A stretch of DNA of 64,000 nt from Acidobacteriota bacterium (GCA_021730945.1 JAKFYH010000021.1:62001-126000); one strand, 5' to 3'. Numbered from the stretch's first letter, positions 16,079 to 24,460 are shown. The notes: generated by a model from the letters alone, not told the origin. Translations and numbers: made by a program.

Positions 16079-18763
16079 TCAGGACTTCGCGAGTTTCCAG
16101 TTCTCTCCGATGCCCACGTCGACATCGAGCGGCACGCGCAACGGCACGGCTGCGGCCATCTTCGCCTTGACGACCCCGGCCACCGCTTCGGCCTCGTCTT
16201 TCGCACACTCGAACAGCAACTCGTCGTGCACGGTGAGAATCATCTTCGCGAGCGGGTGACTCGCGGCCAGCGCGGCGTGCACATCGATCATCGCCTTCTT
16301 CAGGATGTCGGCGGCGGTGCCCTGGATCGGCATGTTGACCGCCACCCGCTCGGATGCCGCGCGAATCATCCCATTGCGGCTGGTCAACTCCGGCACCGGC
16401 CGGCGCCGGCCGAACATGGTCTGGACGAAGCCGCTGACGCGCGCATCCTCGAGCGTCTGATCGATGAAGGTCCGCACTCGTGGGAAGCCCGCGAAGTAGG
16501 CATCGATGAAGGTCTGCGCCGCCTGCTGCGTGACGCCGATGTCCTTGGCCAGCGTGAACGCGGTCTTGCCGTACAGCAGGGCGTAGTTGACGATCTTGGC
16601 GCGCCGCCGCAGTTCGTGCGGATCGAGCGTGCTGTCGGCACCGAAGACCTTGGCGGCGGTCTGGTCATGAATGTCGTCGCCGCGCTCAAAGGCGGCAATC
16701 AGCGTCTCGTCGCCAGACAGGTGGGCGAGCACCCGCAGTTCGATCTGCGAGTAATCGGCGGAAATCAGCACGTGGCCCGGTTCGGCAATGAAGGCGCCGC
16801 GAATCTGGCGGCCGATCTCGGTGCGGATCGGGATGTTCTGCAGGTTGGGATCGCTGCTGCTCAGCCGTCCCGTCGCGGCCACTGCCTGGCTGATCTGGGT
16901 ATGCACGCGGCCGGTGTCGGGGTTGACCAGCGTCGGCAACGCATCGATGTAGGTGCCCTTGAGCTTGGCCAGTCCGCGCCAGTCAAGTATCAGGCGGCAG
17001 ATGTCGTGCTGCGCCGCGAGCTCTTCGAGCACGTCGACCGCGGTTGACGGCGTGCGGGTGGCGCCGGTGCGCTTCACGACCGGCAGCTGGAGCTTCTCAA
17101 ACAGGATCTCGGCGAGCTGCTTGGGCGAGTTGATGTTGAACTCGCCACCGGCCAGCGCGAAGATCTGCCGGCCGAGGCCGGTCATCTCGGTTTCGAGCAG
17201 GGTCGACTGCGCGGCCAGCGAGCGCACATCGACGCGCACACCGGTGCGTTCGATCTCGGCCAGGATTGGCACCAGCGGCAGCTCGAGTTCGAGGTAGACC
17301 CGCATCAGCCCGTCGCGTTCAAGGATCGGCCGGAAGTGTTCGGCCAGCTGCCATGCCAGGTCGGCGCGCTCGCCGGCGTAGTCGAGCACCGCATCGACCG
17401 GCACCTGCGCGAACGGCAGTGCCTTGGCCCCTTTGCCGCGAACCTCGTCTTCAGTGAGAGCCTTGTAACCAAGTTGCTCGAGCGCGATCGGCTCCAGCGC
17501 CTGGCTCGACCGGTTGGCATCCACCAGGTAGCTGGCCAGCATGGTGTCGAAGGCCTGGGGGTTCTTCAGGTCAACGCCGTGACGGCCGAGCACGATCAGG
17601 TCGGCTTTGATGTCGTGGCCGATCTTCTCGATCGCCGGGTCGGTCAGGAGCGGCGCCAGCAGCGCCAGCGCGTCGGCCTTGGCCAGCGAGAAGCCGCCAC
17701 CGAAACCCTCGTGTCCCAGCGGAATGTAGCGGGCCATGGCCGGCCCGGTCGACACGGCAATGCCCACCAGCGTCGCGCGCACCGGCGCCGTGCCGTCGGT
17801 GATCACCTTCAGGCTGAAGCGCCCGGCGGCGCGGAGCTGTTCAACCAGGGCGGTCAACTCCTCGGTGGTGCCGACGAGCGCGTAGTCCTTGACGACCGAC
17901 GTTGCCGTCGGGGCAAACTCCGGCACCAGGGTGCGGAACCCCAACTGCGAGAACAGTGCGTAGCAACGCTCGCGCGAAGCGCCGCGATACCGGAACGTGT
18001 CGGCGTCGAACGGCACGTCCACGTCGGTTCGGATCGTGACCAGCTCGCGGCTCTGCCTGGCCTCGTCTGCATGTGCCAGCAGCCCTTCGCGATACTTCTT
18101 CTGCTTGATCTCGCCGGCATGTTCCAGCAGCGCATCGAGTGTGCCGTACTGCGCGATCAGCTCGCGCGCGCCCTTGTCGCCAATGCCGGGCACACCCTTG
18201 ACGTTGTCGCTGGAGTCGCCCATCAGCGCGAGCACGTCGACCACTTGCGCCGGTGGCACACCAAACTTCTGGACCACCCCGGCCGGGTCGAACCACGTGC
18301 CCTCGTCCTTGGGGTTGTAAACCTTGACGCCGTCGTTGACGAGTTGAAAGAAGTCCTTGTCGCCGGTGACGATCGCCGCCTGGAAGCCGTGGCCGGCCGC
18401 CTTGCTCGCCAGCGTCCCGATCACATCGTCGGCCTCGAAGCCTTCGGAGGTGAAGATCGGCACGCCGAGCGCCTCGCACGCCTCGAACACCCACGGGACC
18501 TGCTCGACCAGGTCAGCGGGCATGGCCGCGCGGTTGGCCTTGTAGTCGGCCGACATCTTCGAGCGGAAGGTCTGGCCGCGCACATCAAACGACGCGGCGA
18601 TGTACTCCGGCTGGTGATCGGCAATCAGCTTGCGGAGCATGGTGATGAAGCCGTACACCGCGTTGGTGGACTTGCCGTCGGGGCCGGTCAACCCGCGGAT
18701 CGCGTGGTAGGCGCGATACATCTGGTTGCTGCCGTCGATCAAGAACAGCGTGGGTTGAGGCAC
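16079..18763 (-). CDS. polA: DNA polymerase I, proofreading site degenerate
   Basis: Repair and Okazaki-fragment polymerase of 894 residues. The 5' nuclease fills residues 1-290 (LFLIDGSNQMYRAYHA, GFEADDVIGTLA). The middle 3'-5' exonuclease fold (about 310-500) has lost key acids: FSLKVITD at 316-323 has Lys319 and Ile321 where E. coli has the DxE pair, and Arg466 replaces the Asp of the third motif, so it should not proofread. The polymerase domain has motif A (DYSQIELRVLAHLSGD from 670), motif B (RRAKIVNYALLYG) and motif C (VHDE). In motif B the position of E. coli Phe762 is Tyr727, a change that relaxes discrimination against dideoxynucleotides in other family A enzymes. The start is GTG, with a -10 element 6 nt upstream. 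Confidence 0.97.
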   Translation of the reverse strand: MPQPTLFLIDGSNQMYRAYHAIRGLTGPDGKSTNAVYGFITMLRKLIADHQPEYIAASFDVRGQTFRSKMSADYKANRAAMPADLVEQVPWVFEACEALGVPIFTSEGFEADDVIGTLASKAAGHGFQAAIVTGDKDFFQLVNDGVKVYNPKDEGTWFDPAGVVQKFGVPPAQVVDVLALMGDSSDNVKGVPGIGDKGARELIAQYGTLDALLEHAGEIKQKKYREGLLAHADEARQSRELVTIRTDVDVPFDADTFRYRGASRERCYALFSQLGFRTLVPEFAPTATSVVKDYALVGTTEELTALVEQLRAAGRFSLKVITDGTAPVRATLVGIAVSTGPAMARYIPLGHEGFGGGFSLAKADALALLAPLLTDPAIEKIGHDIKADLIVLGRHGVDLKNPQAFDTMLASYLVDANRSSQALEPIALEQLGYKALTEDEVRGKGAKALPFAQVPVDAVLDYAGERADLAWQLAEHFRPILERDGLMRVYLELELPLVPILAEIERTGVRVDVRSLAAQSTLLETEMTGLGRQIFALAGGEFNINSPKQLAEILFEKLQLPVVKRTGATRTPSTAVDVLEELAAQHDICRLILDWRGLAKLKGTYIDALPTLVNPDTGRVHTQISQAVAATGRLSSSDPNLQNIPIRTEIGRQIRGAFIAEPGHVLISADYSQIELRVLAHLSGDETLIAAFERGDDIHDQTAAKVFGADSTLDPHELRRRAKIVNYALLYGKTAFTLAKDIGVTQQAAQTFIDAYFAGFPRVRTFIDQTLEDARVSGFVQTMFGRRRPVPELTSRNGMIRAASERVAVNMPIQGTAADILKKAMIDVHAALAASHPLAKMILTVHDELLFECAKDEAEAVAGVVKAKMAAAVPLRVPLDVDVGIGENWKLAKS

Positions 18764-18769
18764 CGTCCG

Positions 18770-18777
18770 TATATTAT
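18770..18777. promoter_or_regulatory. Overlapping divergent -10 elements in a 20-bp gap
   Basis: Only 20 bases separate the polA start (minus) from the start of the next gene (plus). They hold TATATT/TATTAT reading right and TAATAT reading left, each 6-8 nt from its start codon. Both genes could be transcribed as leaderless mRNAs from overlapping -10 boxes, and any -35 would lie inside the opposite gene. Confidence 0.5.
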
Positions 18778-18783
18778 TCCTTA

Positions 18784-19518
18784 GTGCGCCTTGCTTTCGG
18801 TCTCGTACTCGCTGCGGTGCTGGTGTCGTCGGCGTGCGGCAATGTCATTTCCCGCAAGTACGAGTACGAGGAAGAGGTGTTCCTCGGCCTGGATGGCTCG
18901 GCCGACGTCTTCATCAACGCCTCGGTGCCGGCGCTGGTGTCGCTGCGCGGCGCCGCCCTGCCGGTGGACCCGAGCGCGCGGCTCGACCGCCAGGTCGTGC
19001 GGGAGTTCTACCGCTCGCCCGTGACCGAGGTGGCCAGCGTCACCACCTCACGGCGTGACGGCAGGCGCTATGTGCACGTGCGGCTGAGCGTCGCTGATAT
19101 CCGAAACCTGGGCACCGCCGCCCCGTTGGCCTGGTCGCAGTACCGCTACCAGGAGAAGGACGGGTTGTTCGAGTACAGCCAAGTCGTTCAGGCCTCGGCG
19201 GGCAAGGAGGTGGGCAATGTCGGCTGGACCGGTGCCGAAATGGTGGCCTTCCGGGTGCACCTGCCCAGCAAGGTCGAGTTCCACAACTCGCCGTCGCGCA
19301 CCATCGAACGCGGCAACATCATCATCTGGGAGCAGTCGCTGTCCGAGCGGCGGCAGGGCGCGCCAGTCGAGATCGTCGTGCGCATGCAGCCCGAGTCGAT
19401 CCTGTTCCGGACCCTGCTGTTGTTCGGCCTGATGATGGCCGCCGTGGCGGTGACGTTCGCGGCGGCCATCTGGTTTGTGAAAACAAGAAAGACAGGAGAT
19501 CAGGAGATAAAGAGTTAG
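18784..19518 (+). CDS. Membrane-anchored secreted protein of unknown function
   Basis: I do not recognise this 244-residue protein. It starts with a signal sequence ending in a possible but weak lipobox (LVSSAC, Cys18). The body is beta-rich and hydrophilic (YEYEEEVFLGLDGSADVFINASVPAL and so on) and one membrane helix lies near the C-terminus (about 206-230, TLLLFGLMMAAVAVTFAAAIWF). The last residues (KTGDQEIKS) are encoded by an 8-bp-period repeat that forms half of a hairpin with the downstream intergenic sequence. The GTG start is chosen because -10 elements lie directly upstream and the signal sequence begins there. It is divergent from polA and convergent with a BON gene. Confidence 0.65.
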   Translation: MRLAFGLVLAAVLVSSACGNVISRKYEYEEEVFLGLDGSADVFINASVPALVSLRGAALPVDPSARLDRQVVREFYRSPVTEVASVTTSRRDGRRYVHVRLSVADIRNLGTAAPLAWSQYRYQEKDGLFEYSQVVQASAGKEVGNVGWTGAEMVAFRVHLPSKVEFHNSPSRTIERGNIIIWEQSLSERRQGAPVEIVVRMQPESILFRTLLLFGLMMAAVAVTFAAAIWFVKTRKTGDQEIKS

Positions 19519-19550
19519 GTCCTTTTCTCCTGACCTCCTGGTCTCCTGTC
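19491..19550. terminator. Bidirectional terminator built from facing repeat arrays
   Basis: GACAGGAGATCAGGAG on the left can pair with CTCCTGGTCTCCTGTC on the right over 16 bp with one G-U. The stem is preceded by an A-rich run and followed by a T-rich run, so it can terminate both convergent genes. Each arm is a tandem repeat of an 8-bp CAGGAGAT-like unit. The arms overlap the last codons of the left gene and the TGA stop of the BON gene. Confidence 0.65.
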
Positions 19551-20115
19551 AGTTTGTCTTACGCGATTCCAGCGCGTCGCGCACCTCGGCATCGGTCTTC
19601 AGCAGGTTCTTCACCTCGAATGCCCCAAAGCCGGACGCCAGCGATCTCGCGAGCATGCGCTCAACGTTGCTTTGCACCACGCCCTCGAGGCTGACGCGGC
19701 CGCGGTTCACCACCACGCGAATCGGCGGGTTGGCCATCATCGCGTAGTTCCAGAACGACGAGTGGCTGTAGATGGCCCGCGCGATGCGGAACCGCAGGTC
19801 ATCGTCGAACTGCGACACCGGCAGCACGCCGATCTTGTTGTCGATCGAGACGATCCCTTCCACCTTGCGCACGCGCTTCTCGATGTCGTCGCGCTTGTAG
19901 GGCATGGTCACCCAGCCGGTGAGCTGGACCTTGCCGTTGACGACTTCGGCCGAGATGCTGTCGAAGATGGTGATCTGCGTGTAGCGATCGACCTGAGTGA
20001 CGATGTCGTTGAACACTTGGAGGTCCTTGCGTTCCGGTTCCTGCGTGGCCGCGAATGCGGGCACGGCAGCCAGGACCAACAGCGAGACAAATGCGGATGC
20101 GATGAACCTCTTCAT
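19549..20115 (-). CDS. Periplasmic protein with two BON domains
   Basis: A 188-residue secreted protein with signal peptide MKRFIASAFVSLLVLAAVPAFA and two BON modules, about residues 38-98 (YTQITIFDSISAEVVNGKVQLTGWV) and 110-180 (NPPIRVVVNRGRVSLEGVV). BON domains bind membranes or phospholipids and occur in osmotic-shock and secretin-associated proteins. The ATG is chosen six codons inside the longest frame because the upstream sequence holds GGGAGG at ribosome-binding distance and the signal peptide starts here. It lies downstream of the VWA gene on the same strand, with about 100 bases between them, including a hairpin. Confidence 0.82.
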   Translation of the reverse strand: MKRFIASAFVSLLVLAAVPAFAATQEPERKDLQVFNDIVTQVDRYTQITIFDSISAEVVNGKVQLTGWVTMPYKRDDIEKRVRKVEGIVSIDNKIGVLPVSQFDDDLRFRIARAIYSHSSFWNYAMMANPPIRVVVNRGRVSLEGVVQSNVERMLARSLASGFGAFEVKNLLKTDAEVRDALESRKTN

Positions 20116-20154
20116 TGGCGAACCCTCCCACATGCCCTTGATGCTTCTTGCAGG

Positions 20155-20172
20155 GCACCCCTTTAGGGGTGC
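20155..20172. repeat. 7-bp hairpin upstream of the BON gene
   Basis: GCACCCC-TTTA-GGGGTGC is a perfect 7-bp stem with a 4-nt loop, midway between the VWA stop and the BON start. No T-run follows on either strand, so it is a poor intrinsic terminator; an operator or RNA-processing hairpin is possible. Confidence 0.45.
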
Positions 20173-20218
20173 TTACTGCGAAGGTCATGCCAGCGGATTG
20201 TGTCCACTCCGTGCGAAA

Positions 20219-21301
20219 TCAGGGGGTCGCGACGTAGCCCTTGCGGGCGCGGACCTTCAGTGACGGGTCGCGCACTTCCACCCGAATGGTGTGCCAGCGG
20301 CCGTCCCTGAAACCGGGGCTCGGGTAGCCCAGGTAGTACTGCTGACTCAGCTCGTCGGCGATGCTGGCCACGGCCGGATCGAGATCGCGGGCATCGCGCA
20401 CGATCTCCGTGCGGCCGCCGCTGTCGTCGGTCATCTCGCGCAGCGCGAGCACGTTCAGGCGATCGTCGGCGCCCCCGCCAATTGAGTAGCCGCCGCGTCC
20501 GCCGCCACCGGGCGGCGGATACTGCGGCTGCGGCGGGGGAACACGGCCGCCACCGCCTCGGCCGCCGGGGAACGGAAATGGAATCGGCAGGCGGGGCTGC
20601 GGCTGCTGAATCGGCGGCGTCGGCCGCTGGAAGGTCGGTTGCCCCTGCCCGTCGATGCCGACCGCGTAGACCAGGACCTCGGTCTCGCGAATCGCCCGCT
20701 TGACCTCGGCCACCGAGGTGCGGCTGCTGGTGTCGTTGCCGTCGGAGATGATCACGACGGCCTTCTTTCGGTTCTGGCCGCTCTGGGCCATCGGCACCGC
20801 TTCCACCACTGCGTCGTACATCGCGGTGCCGCCGTTCGGGCGAATGCGCCCGACCATGGTGGCCAGCCGATCCCGGTCGTTGGTCCAGTCGAGCACCAGG
20901 TCGGCGTTGGCGCTGAACCGGTAGAGGAAGAACTCGTCGAGCTCGTCGTTCATCATCCGGAAGAAGCGATCGATCGAGCTCACTGCCGCCGACCATTTCT
21001 CGCCGACCATGCTGCCGCTGGTGTCGACGACAATACCCAGGCTGGCCGGTGTGCGGTCGGCATTGAAGTGGGTGACCTCCACCAGCTTGTCGTCTTCGTA
21101 AATGATGAAGTCGTCCTTGGTGAGCCGCCCGGCAAAGCGCCCGGCGCGATCGGTCACCGTCGCCGTGACGTTGATCAGCTCGACGCCGCTCCTGAACCGG
21201 AAGCCATCCTGTCCCTGCGCGAGCGGACTCACGCTGGCAATGGCAAGCAGCACCGCCGCAATCGCTGCCGCCCTCGGTCCCCGACGCAAGTTGTTCTTCA
21301 T
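20219..21301 (-). CDS. VWA domain protein, acidobacterial VWFA-related type
   Basis: Secreted von Willebrand factor A protein of about 360 residues. The signal sequence (LRRGPRAAAIAAVLLAIASVSPLAQG) is followed by FRFRSGVELINVTATVTDRAGRFAGRLTKDDFIIYED, the N-terminal part of the VWFA-related acidobacterial family. The VWA domain then carries an intact metal site: DTSGSM, a Thr in PNGGTAMYDA and Asp in ISDGND. It probably mediates metal-dependent protein binding at the cell surface. A Gly/Pro-rich low-complexity insert occupies about 225-280. The ATG is chosen six codons inside the longest frame because GTGGAG lies at ribosome-binding distance. An 18-bp tandem repeat sits immediately upstream. 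Confidence 0.88.
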   Translation of the reverse strand: MKNNLRRGPRAAAIAAVLLAIASVSPLAQGQDGFRFRSGVELINVTATVTDRAGRFAGRLTKDDFIIYEDDKLVEVTHFNADRTPASLGIVVDTSGSMVGEKWSAAVSSIDRFFRMMNDELDEFFLYRFSANADLVLDWTNDRDRLATMVGRIRPNGGTAMYDAVVEAVPMAQSGQNRKKAVVIISDGNDTSSRTSVAEVKRAIRETEVLVYAVGIDGQGQPTFQRPTPPIQQPQPRLPIPFPFPGGRGGGGRVPPPQPQYPPPGGGGRGGYSIGGGADDRLNVLALREMTDDSGGRTEIVRDARDLDPAVASIADELSQQYYLGYPSPGFRDGRWHTIRVEVRDPSLKVRARKGYVATP

Positions 21302-21317
21302 CGCGTTCTCCACCGAC

Positions 21318-21369
21318 ATCCCGACAAGGAGTGCCCTCCCGACAAGAATCGCCCTCCCGACAAGAATCG
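21318..21369 (-). repeat. Second copy of the 18-bp repeat, before the VWA gene
   Basis: Two full units of CCCTCCCGACAAGAATCG and one shorter unit (ATCCCGACAAGGAGTG) fill the gap between the membrane-protein gene and the VWA start. The unit is the one found before serA, but here it is inverted relative to the downstream gene. Confidence 0.85.
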
Positions 21370-21374
21370 CCCCC

Positions 21375-22118
21375 TCACTTCAGCGTCACGCTGACGGGCT
21401 GCTCGTGTTCGGCGGCCAGCGGGGTGGCGCCGCGCCGATCGATATGCGGCACCACGCCGTCATCCGTCCGGAAGCTTACGCGATAGCGCGTCACCGTGGC
21501 CGGCGCATCGAGCGACACCACGAACGGCGACTCGTCTCCGGCGCCGAGCTTCAGGAAGTCGACGTTGGCCCTGGCGCTGGTCACGAAGGCGCCTTGACGG
21601 TCGAACAGGAACACTACCGCCGACAGCCGCTCGACCGGTAGCGCCGATGAGGGGTTGCGGACCAGGCCCGAGACGGCCAGCTTCTCGTTCTGCCGCTCGT
21701 GCCGCAGTGAGACCAATTCGAGCGGGTTGTTCGGGCCCATCGCCGCGGCGCTGGTGCCGCGCGGACCGGACATCATCCACGCCAACCCGCCCAGTAAGCC
21801 CACGCACAAGACCGCGGCGGCGATCGCCAGCGACCGCTGGCGTCCGCCGCCGTCCTGCTGCGGTGCGGCGCCGGCGCCCAGAAAACCCGAGGCATGCGAA
21901 ACCTCGCGAGGCAGCGGGTCGGGGTTGAGCGGCAGTGGCGCCGGTCCCCACGGCGCCCGCGCCGCCGGCTTCTCCGGTGCATCGGCCGCCATCGACAATG
22001 CCGCAACCCTGGCTGCAGACCGCCGCTTTTCATCACGCATTAAGCGCCACGCCGCCACGCTCATTACGAGCGCCACCACCAGCGAGACGACAGTAGTTCC
22101 AAGCAGCACTACTTCCAT
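21375..22118 (-). CDS. Two-helix membrane protein with FxLYD/DUF3426-like C-terminal domain
   Basis: A 247-residue protein with two membrane helices, at about 5-24 (LLGTTVVSLVVALVMSVAAW) and 98-118 (AIAAAVLCVGLLGGLAWMM), joined by a Pro/Ala-rich linker. The C-terminal 110 residues form a beta-rich domain (LVSLRHERQNEKLAVSGLVRNPSSALPVERLSAVVFLFD) with the pattern of FxLYD or DUF3426 domains found in envelope proteins. That call is inference from pattern only. It lies between the TonB-like gene and the VWA gene on the same strand; both gaps consist mainly of short tandem repeats, so the three genes are probably one unit. Confidence 0.6.
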   Translation of the reverse strand: MEVVLLGTTVVSLVVALVMSVAAWRLMRDEKRRSAARVAALSMAADAPEKPAARAPWGPAPLPLNPDPLPREVSHASGFLGAGAAPQQDGGGRQRSLAIAAAVLCVGLLGGLAWMMSGPRGTSAAAMGPNNPLELVSLRHERQNEKLAVSGLVRNPSSALPVERLSAVVFLFDRQGAFVTSARANVDFLKLGAGDESPFVVSLDAPATVTRYRVSFRTDDGVVPHIDRRGATPLAAEHEQPVSVTLK

Positions 22119-22128
22119 AAATCACCTG

Positions 22129-22168
22129 GCACCTCAGCACCTCAGCACCTAAGCACTTCAGCACTTCA
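22129..22168 (-). repeat. 8-bp tandem repeat overlapping a stop codon
   Basis: Five consecutive units: GCACCTCA twice, GCACCTAA once, GCACTTCA twice. The last unit contains the TGA stop codon of the TonB-like gene (minus strand), so the array both fills the gap and supplies the stop. Confidence 0.85.
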
Positions 22169-23323
22169 GCGAAGCCTGAACTCCACGCCCACCTGCACGA
22201 CGACATCGACTGCCACGCCCCTCATACGGCCCGGCGCAAATCGCCACTGCCGGACGGCCTGTGTCGCGCGCTCGTTCAATCCCCCGCGCAATCCGCGCAG
22301 AACCTTGATCTCGCCCACCGTGCCGTCACGCCGCACCACGATCTCCAGTTCGACTTCGCCCTCGATGTTCGCCCGGCGGGCTTCGTCCGAGTAATCGGCC
22401 TTCACTTCTCGCAGCAGGCGAGGCGGCTCGACGCCGCTGCCGGGGCGGAACGGCCCGCCACCAGTGCCGCCGCCCGAGCCATCGCCGACGCCGCTGCCGT
22501 CGCCTTCACCCAGGCCCGTGCCTCGCCCGGTGCCCGCGCCACCGCCGGCGCCGGGGCCCTGGCTGGGCGGCGTCTCGGGCGCCTTGGCCAGCACACCGTC
22601 GCGGTTTTCGGCATCAGCAGGTTTGGTCGCAATCGGCGCCATCACCGGCGGCAACACCTTCGCTTCGAGCGGCGGTGGTGGTTCAGGCGGCTTGGGGGTC
22701 GGCCGCATGGGCGGCGGCAGCGTGCGTGCCGGCAGTGGACTGCTGATCTTCTCGACGCCCTTGCGCGCGGCCTTTGGCGGCGGCCGCTTCATCATCAAGC
22801 CGCCTCCGCCCCCGCCTCCGCCCGGGCCCGGCGAGACCAGGAACACCATGCGGATCGGTTCCGGGTTCTTCAACGGCTCGGTCCGCTCGTCGGCAACCGC
22901 CAACCCAAGGCTGGCAATAAACAGGATCGCCGCTACGGCCAGGCCGTGCAGGCTGGTCGATACGACCAGTGGCACGGTCGTCGGTCGCCGCGTTCCGATA
23001 CCCTGCGCGAACAGCTCGCGCCCAAGGCCGAGTGCGCCGGCCACACCCACGCACGTGCCGCCCCTCAGGGCGCGTACGGCGCGAACCGCCTCTTCGTGTG
23101 CGACAAACCCGGCCCATTCCGCCTGGCCGTCGACCGGCAGTTGGGCAGCAATCGAGCGAATCTCGCCTCGCGCCAACAGCTCGAGCACGCGCCCGACCGA
23201 CACCCCTGCCGCCTCCGCGATGTCGCGGGCCGTGTAGACGTCGGGAGAGGGGTGGCCGAGCATGGCTGCAACTGGTAGAGGCAAAAGCCTTGCCGTCGGG
23301 GCGTCGCGGGCCCCCGGCATCAT
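22166..23323 (-). CDS. TonB family energy transducer with N-terminal helix-turn-helix
   Basis: A 385-residue protein with an unusual order. Residues about 28-60 (VYTARDIAEAAGVSVGRVLELLARGEI) look like a MerR/excisionase-type helix-turn-helix. A membrane helix follows (about 118-140, VPLVVSTSLHGLAVAAILFIASLGLA), then a long Pro- and Gly-rich periplasmic spacer, then a TonB C-terminal domain (about 305-385, YSDEARRANIEGEVELEIVVRRDGTVGEIKVLRGLRGGLNE) for docking to TonB-dependent receptors. Such proteins normally pass proton-motive energy from ExbBD to receptors, so a cytoplasmic DNA-binding-like head suggests an added signalling role (inference). An internal ATG at residue 21 is an equally good start. 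It could serve the receptor at 1.4 kb. Confidence 0.8.
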   Translation of the reverse strand: MMPGARDAPTARLLPLPVAAMLGHPSPDVYTARDIAEAAGVSVGRVLELLARGEIRSIAAQLPVDGQAEWAGFVAHEEAVRAVRALRGGTCVGVAGALGLGRELFAQGIGTRRPTTVPLVVSTSLHGLAVAAILFIASLGLAVADERTEPLKNPEPIRMVFLVSPGPGGGGGGGGLMMKRPPPKAARKGVEKISSPLPARTLPPPMRPTPKPPEPPPPLEAKVLPPVMAPIATKPADAENRDGVLAKAPETPPSQGPGAGGGAGTGRGTGLGEGDGSGVGDGSGGGTGGGPFRPGSGVEPPRLLREVKADYSDEARRANIEGEVELEIVVRRDGTVGEIKVLRGLRGGLNERATQAVRQWRFAPGRMRGVAVDVVVQVGVEFRLR

Positions 23324-23496
23324 GATCAGGCTTTTCGGCCAGTTTCCGCCAAGTCTTTGGGTGTTGGTCCCAGCCGAATGTGGTGCATTGGGGACGGGTG
23401 TCTACGATTCAAGGCAGCCACCTCGCCCTGCAGGGGGCCTGGTGTCGATAACGGGTCGGGGGTGCAATGCTCGCGCGGCCCACCGTTGGGCAGCGC

Positions 23497-23502
23497 TAAA
23501 AT
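23497..23502 (+). promoter_or_regulatory. -10-like TAAAAT before the FHA gene
   Basis: TAAAAT ends 9 nt before the ATG, again consistent with a start of transcription at or next to the start codon. No ribosome binding site is visible. Confidence 0.4.
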
Positions 23503-23511
23503 AACCGGGCT

Positions 23512-23823
23512 ATGGTGATGAGCCTGCGCGTCGGCCATCGTCGATACGTGCTGACCACCGGGGCCAACTCGATCGGTCGCGATCCGGCCTCCACGGTCTA
23601 TCTCAATGATTCCAGCGTGTCGCGCGCGCACGCCCGCATCACCATCGCGGCCGGCCAGGCCACGGTCGAAGACCTGAACAGCAAAAACGGCACGTCGGTG
23701 CAGAACCAGCTTCTCGAGGGACCCACCCTGCTCGCCGACGGCGACGAACTCGAGTTCGGCAACGTCAAAGGCTGGTTCATCATCGAAGCGGCCGATGACC
23801 CCCCGACCACGACTCATCTATGA
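23512..23823 (+). CDS. FHA domain protein
   Basis: A single forkhead-associated domain of 103 residues, which binds phosphothreonine on partner proteins. All key positions are present: GR in NSIGRDPASTV, the SxxH pair in SVSRAHARI, and NG in DLNSKNGTSVQ. The protein is cytoplasmic (no signal). An ATG two codons later is an alternative start. It diverges from the TonB-like gene, and its stop overlaps the stop of the methyltransferase gene tail to tail by 6 bases. The pseudokinase-like protein at 6.5 kb is probably inactive, so the kinase that generates its ligand is not seen here. Confidence 0.88.
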   Translation: MVMSLRVGHRRYVLTTGANSIGRDPASTVYLNDSSVSRAHARITIAAGQATVEDLNSKNGTSVQNQLLEGPTLLADGDELEFGNVKGWFIIEAADDPPTTTHL

Positions 23824-24399
23824 GTTCGGCCGAAGACCCTCGAGAAACCGGAAGCCATCTTTCTCGGCGAGCAGCCGCGACGGCTTGAACCCGGCTGCCG
23901 AGAGGTCGCGCAGCATGTCGTAGCCCTGCGGCCGCGCTACTGCGCCGCGAAACATCCCGCCGCCGCCGAGACCCTCGACCACTTCGATCCGTCCACCTCG
24001 GCGCACGATGCGTATGGCCTCGCGCAGGTACGCGACTCGCGCGCTCTCGGCGAGGGCGGCAAAGCTGCCGTTGGTGTCGTCCACCACGATCATGTCGAAC
24101 TGGTCGGAATCGAACGGCAGGGCGCTGCCCTCGATTTGCCGCACGTCGATCAGCGCCCCCACCTTGGCCCCGACCGCAGCCGCGCGCTTGTCCGACAGAG
24201 CGTCGGTCGAGGCCACCGCCGCGCCGCCGCTCAGTCCCACCTTGGCCGCCAGCCCCGACAGCAACGCGCGATCGTGACAGCCAATCTGCAGGAAGCGTTC
24301 GCCCATGCGGACACCGGTCATCGAGACCTGCAGGGGATCCATCGTGCGCGCCCGGCCGCCCCTGAGCAGGCGCAGCAAAATTCCAATCATTCGACCCAT
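23818..24399 (-). CDS. SAM-dependent methyltransferase-like protein
   Basis: A 193-residue class I methyltransferase-like protein. The SAM-binding region follows an N-terminal helix: FLQIGCHDRALLSGLAA stands for motif I (a divergent IGCHD rather than GxGxG), then an acidic strand end (VASTDAL), QIEGSALPFDSDQFDMIVVDD for motifs III/IV, and EAIRIVRRGGRIEVVEG, the usual motif before strand 5. The substrate is unknown. The frame stays open far upstream, but that part lies antisense to the inositol-phosphate synthase gene; I chose the ATG that begins a basic helix (MGRMIGILLRLLRGG). The degenerate motif I makes activity less certain. Confidence 0.78.
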   Translation of the reverse strand: MGRMIGILLRLLRGGRARTMDPLQVSMTGVRMGERFLQIGCHDRALLSGLAAKVGLSGGAAVASTDALSDKRAAAVGAKVGALIDVRQIEGSALPFDSDQFDMIVVDDTNGSFAALAESARVAYLREAIRIVRRGGRIEVVEGLGGGGMFRGAVARPQGYDMLRDLSAAGFKPSRLLAEKDGFRFLEGLRPNS

Positions 24400-24460
24400 G
24401 ATAGCTGCCGCCGCGCCGGCTTCCGGTGGTGGGAGGTCAGTGGTGCGGCGAACTGAGCCA

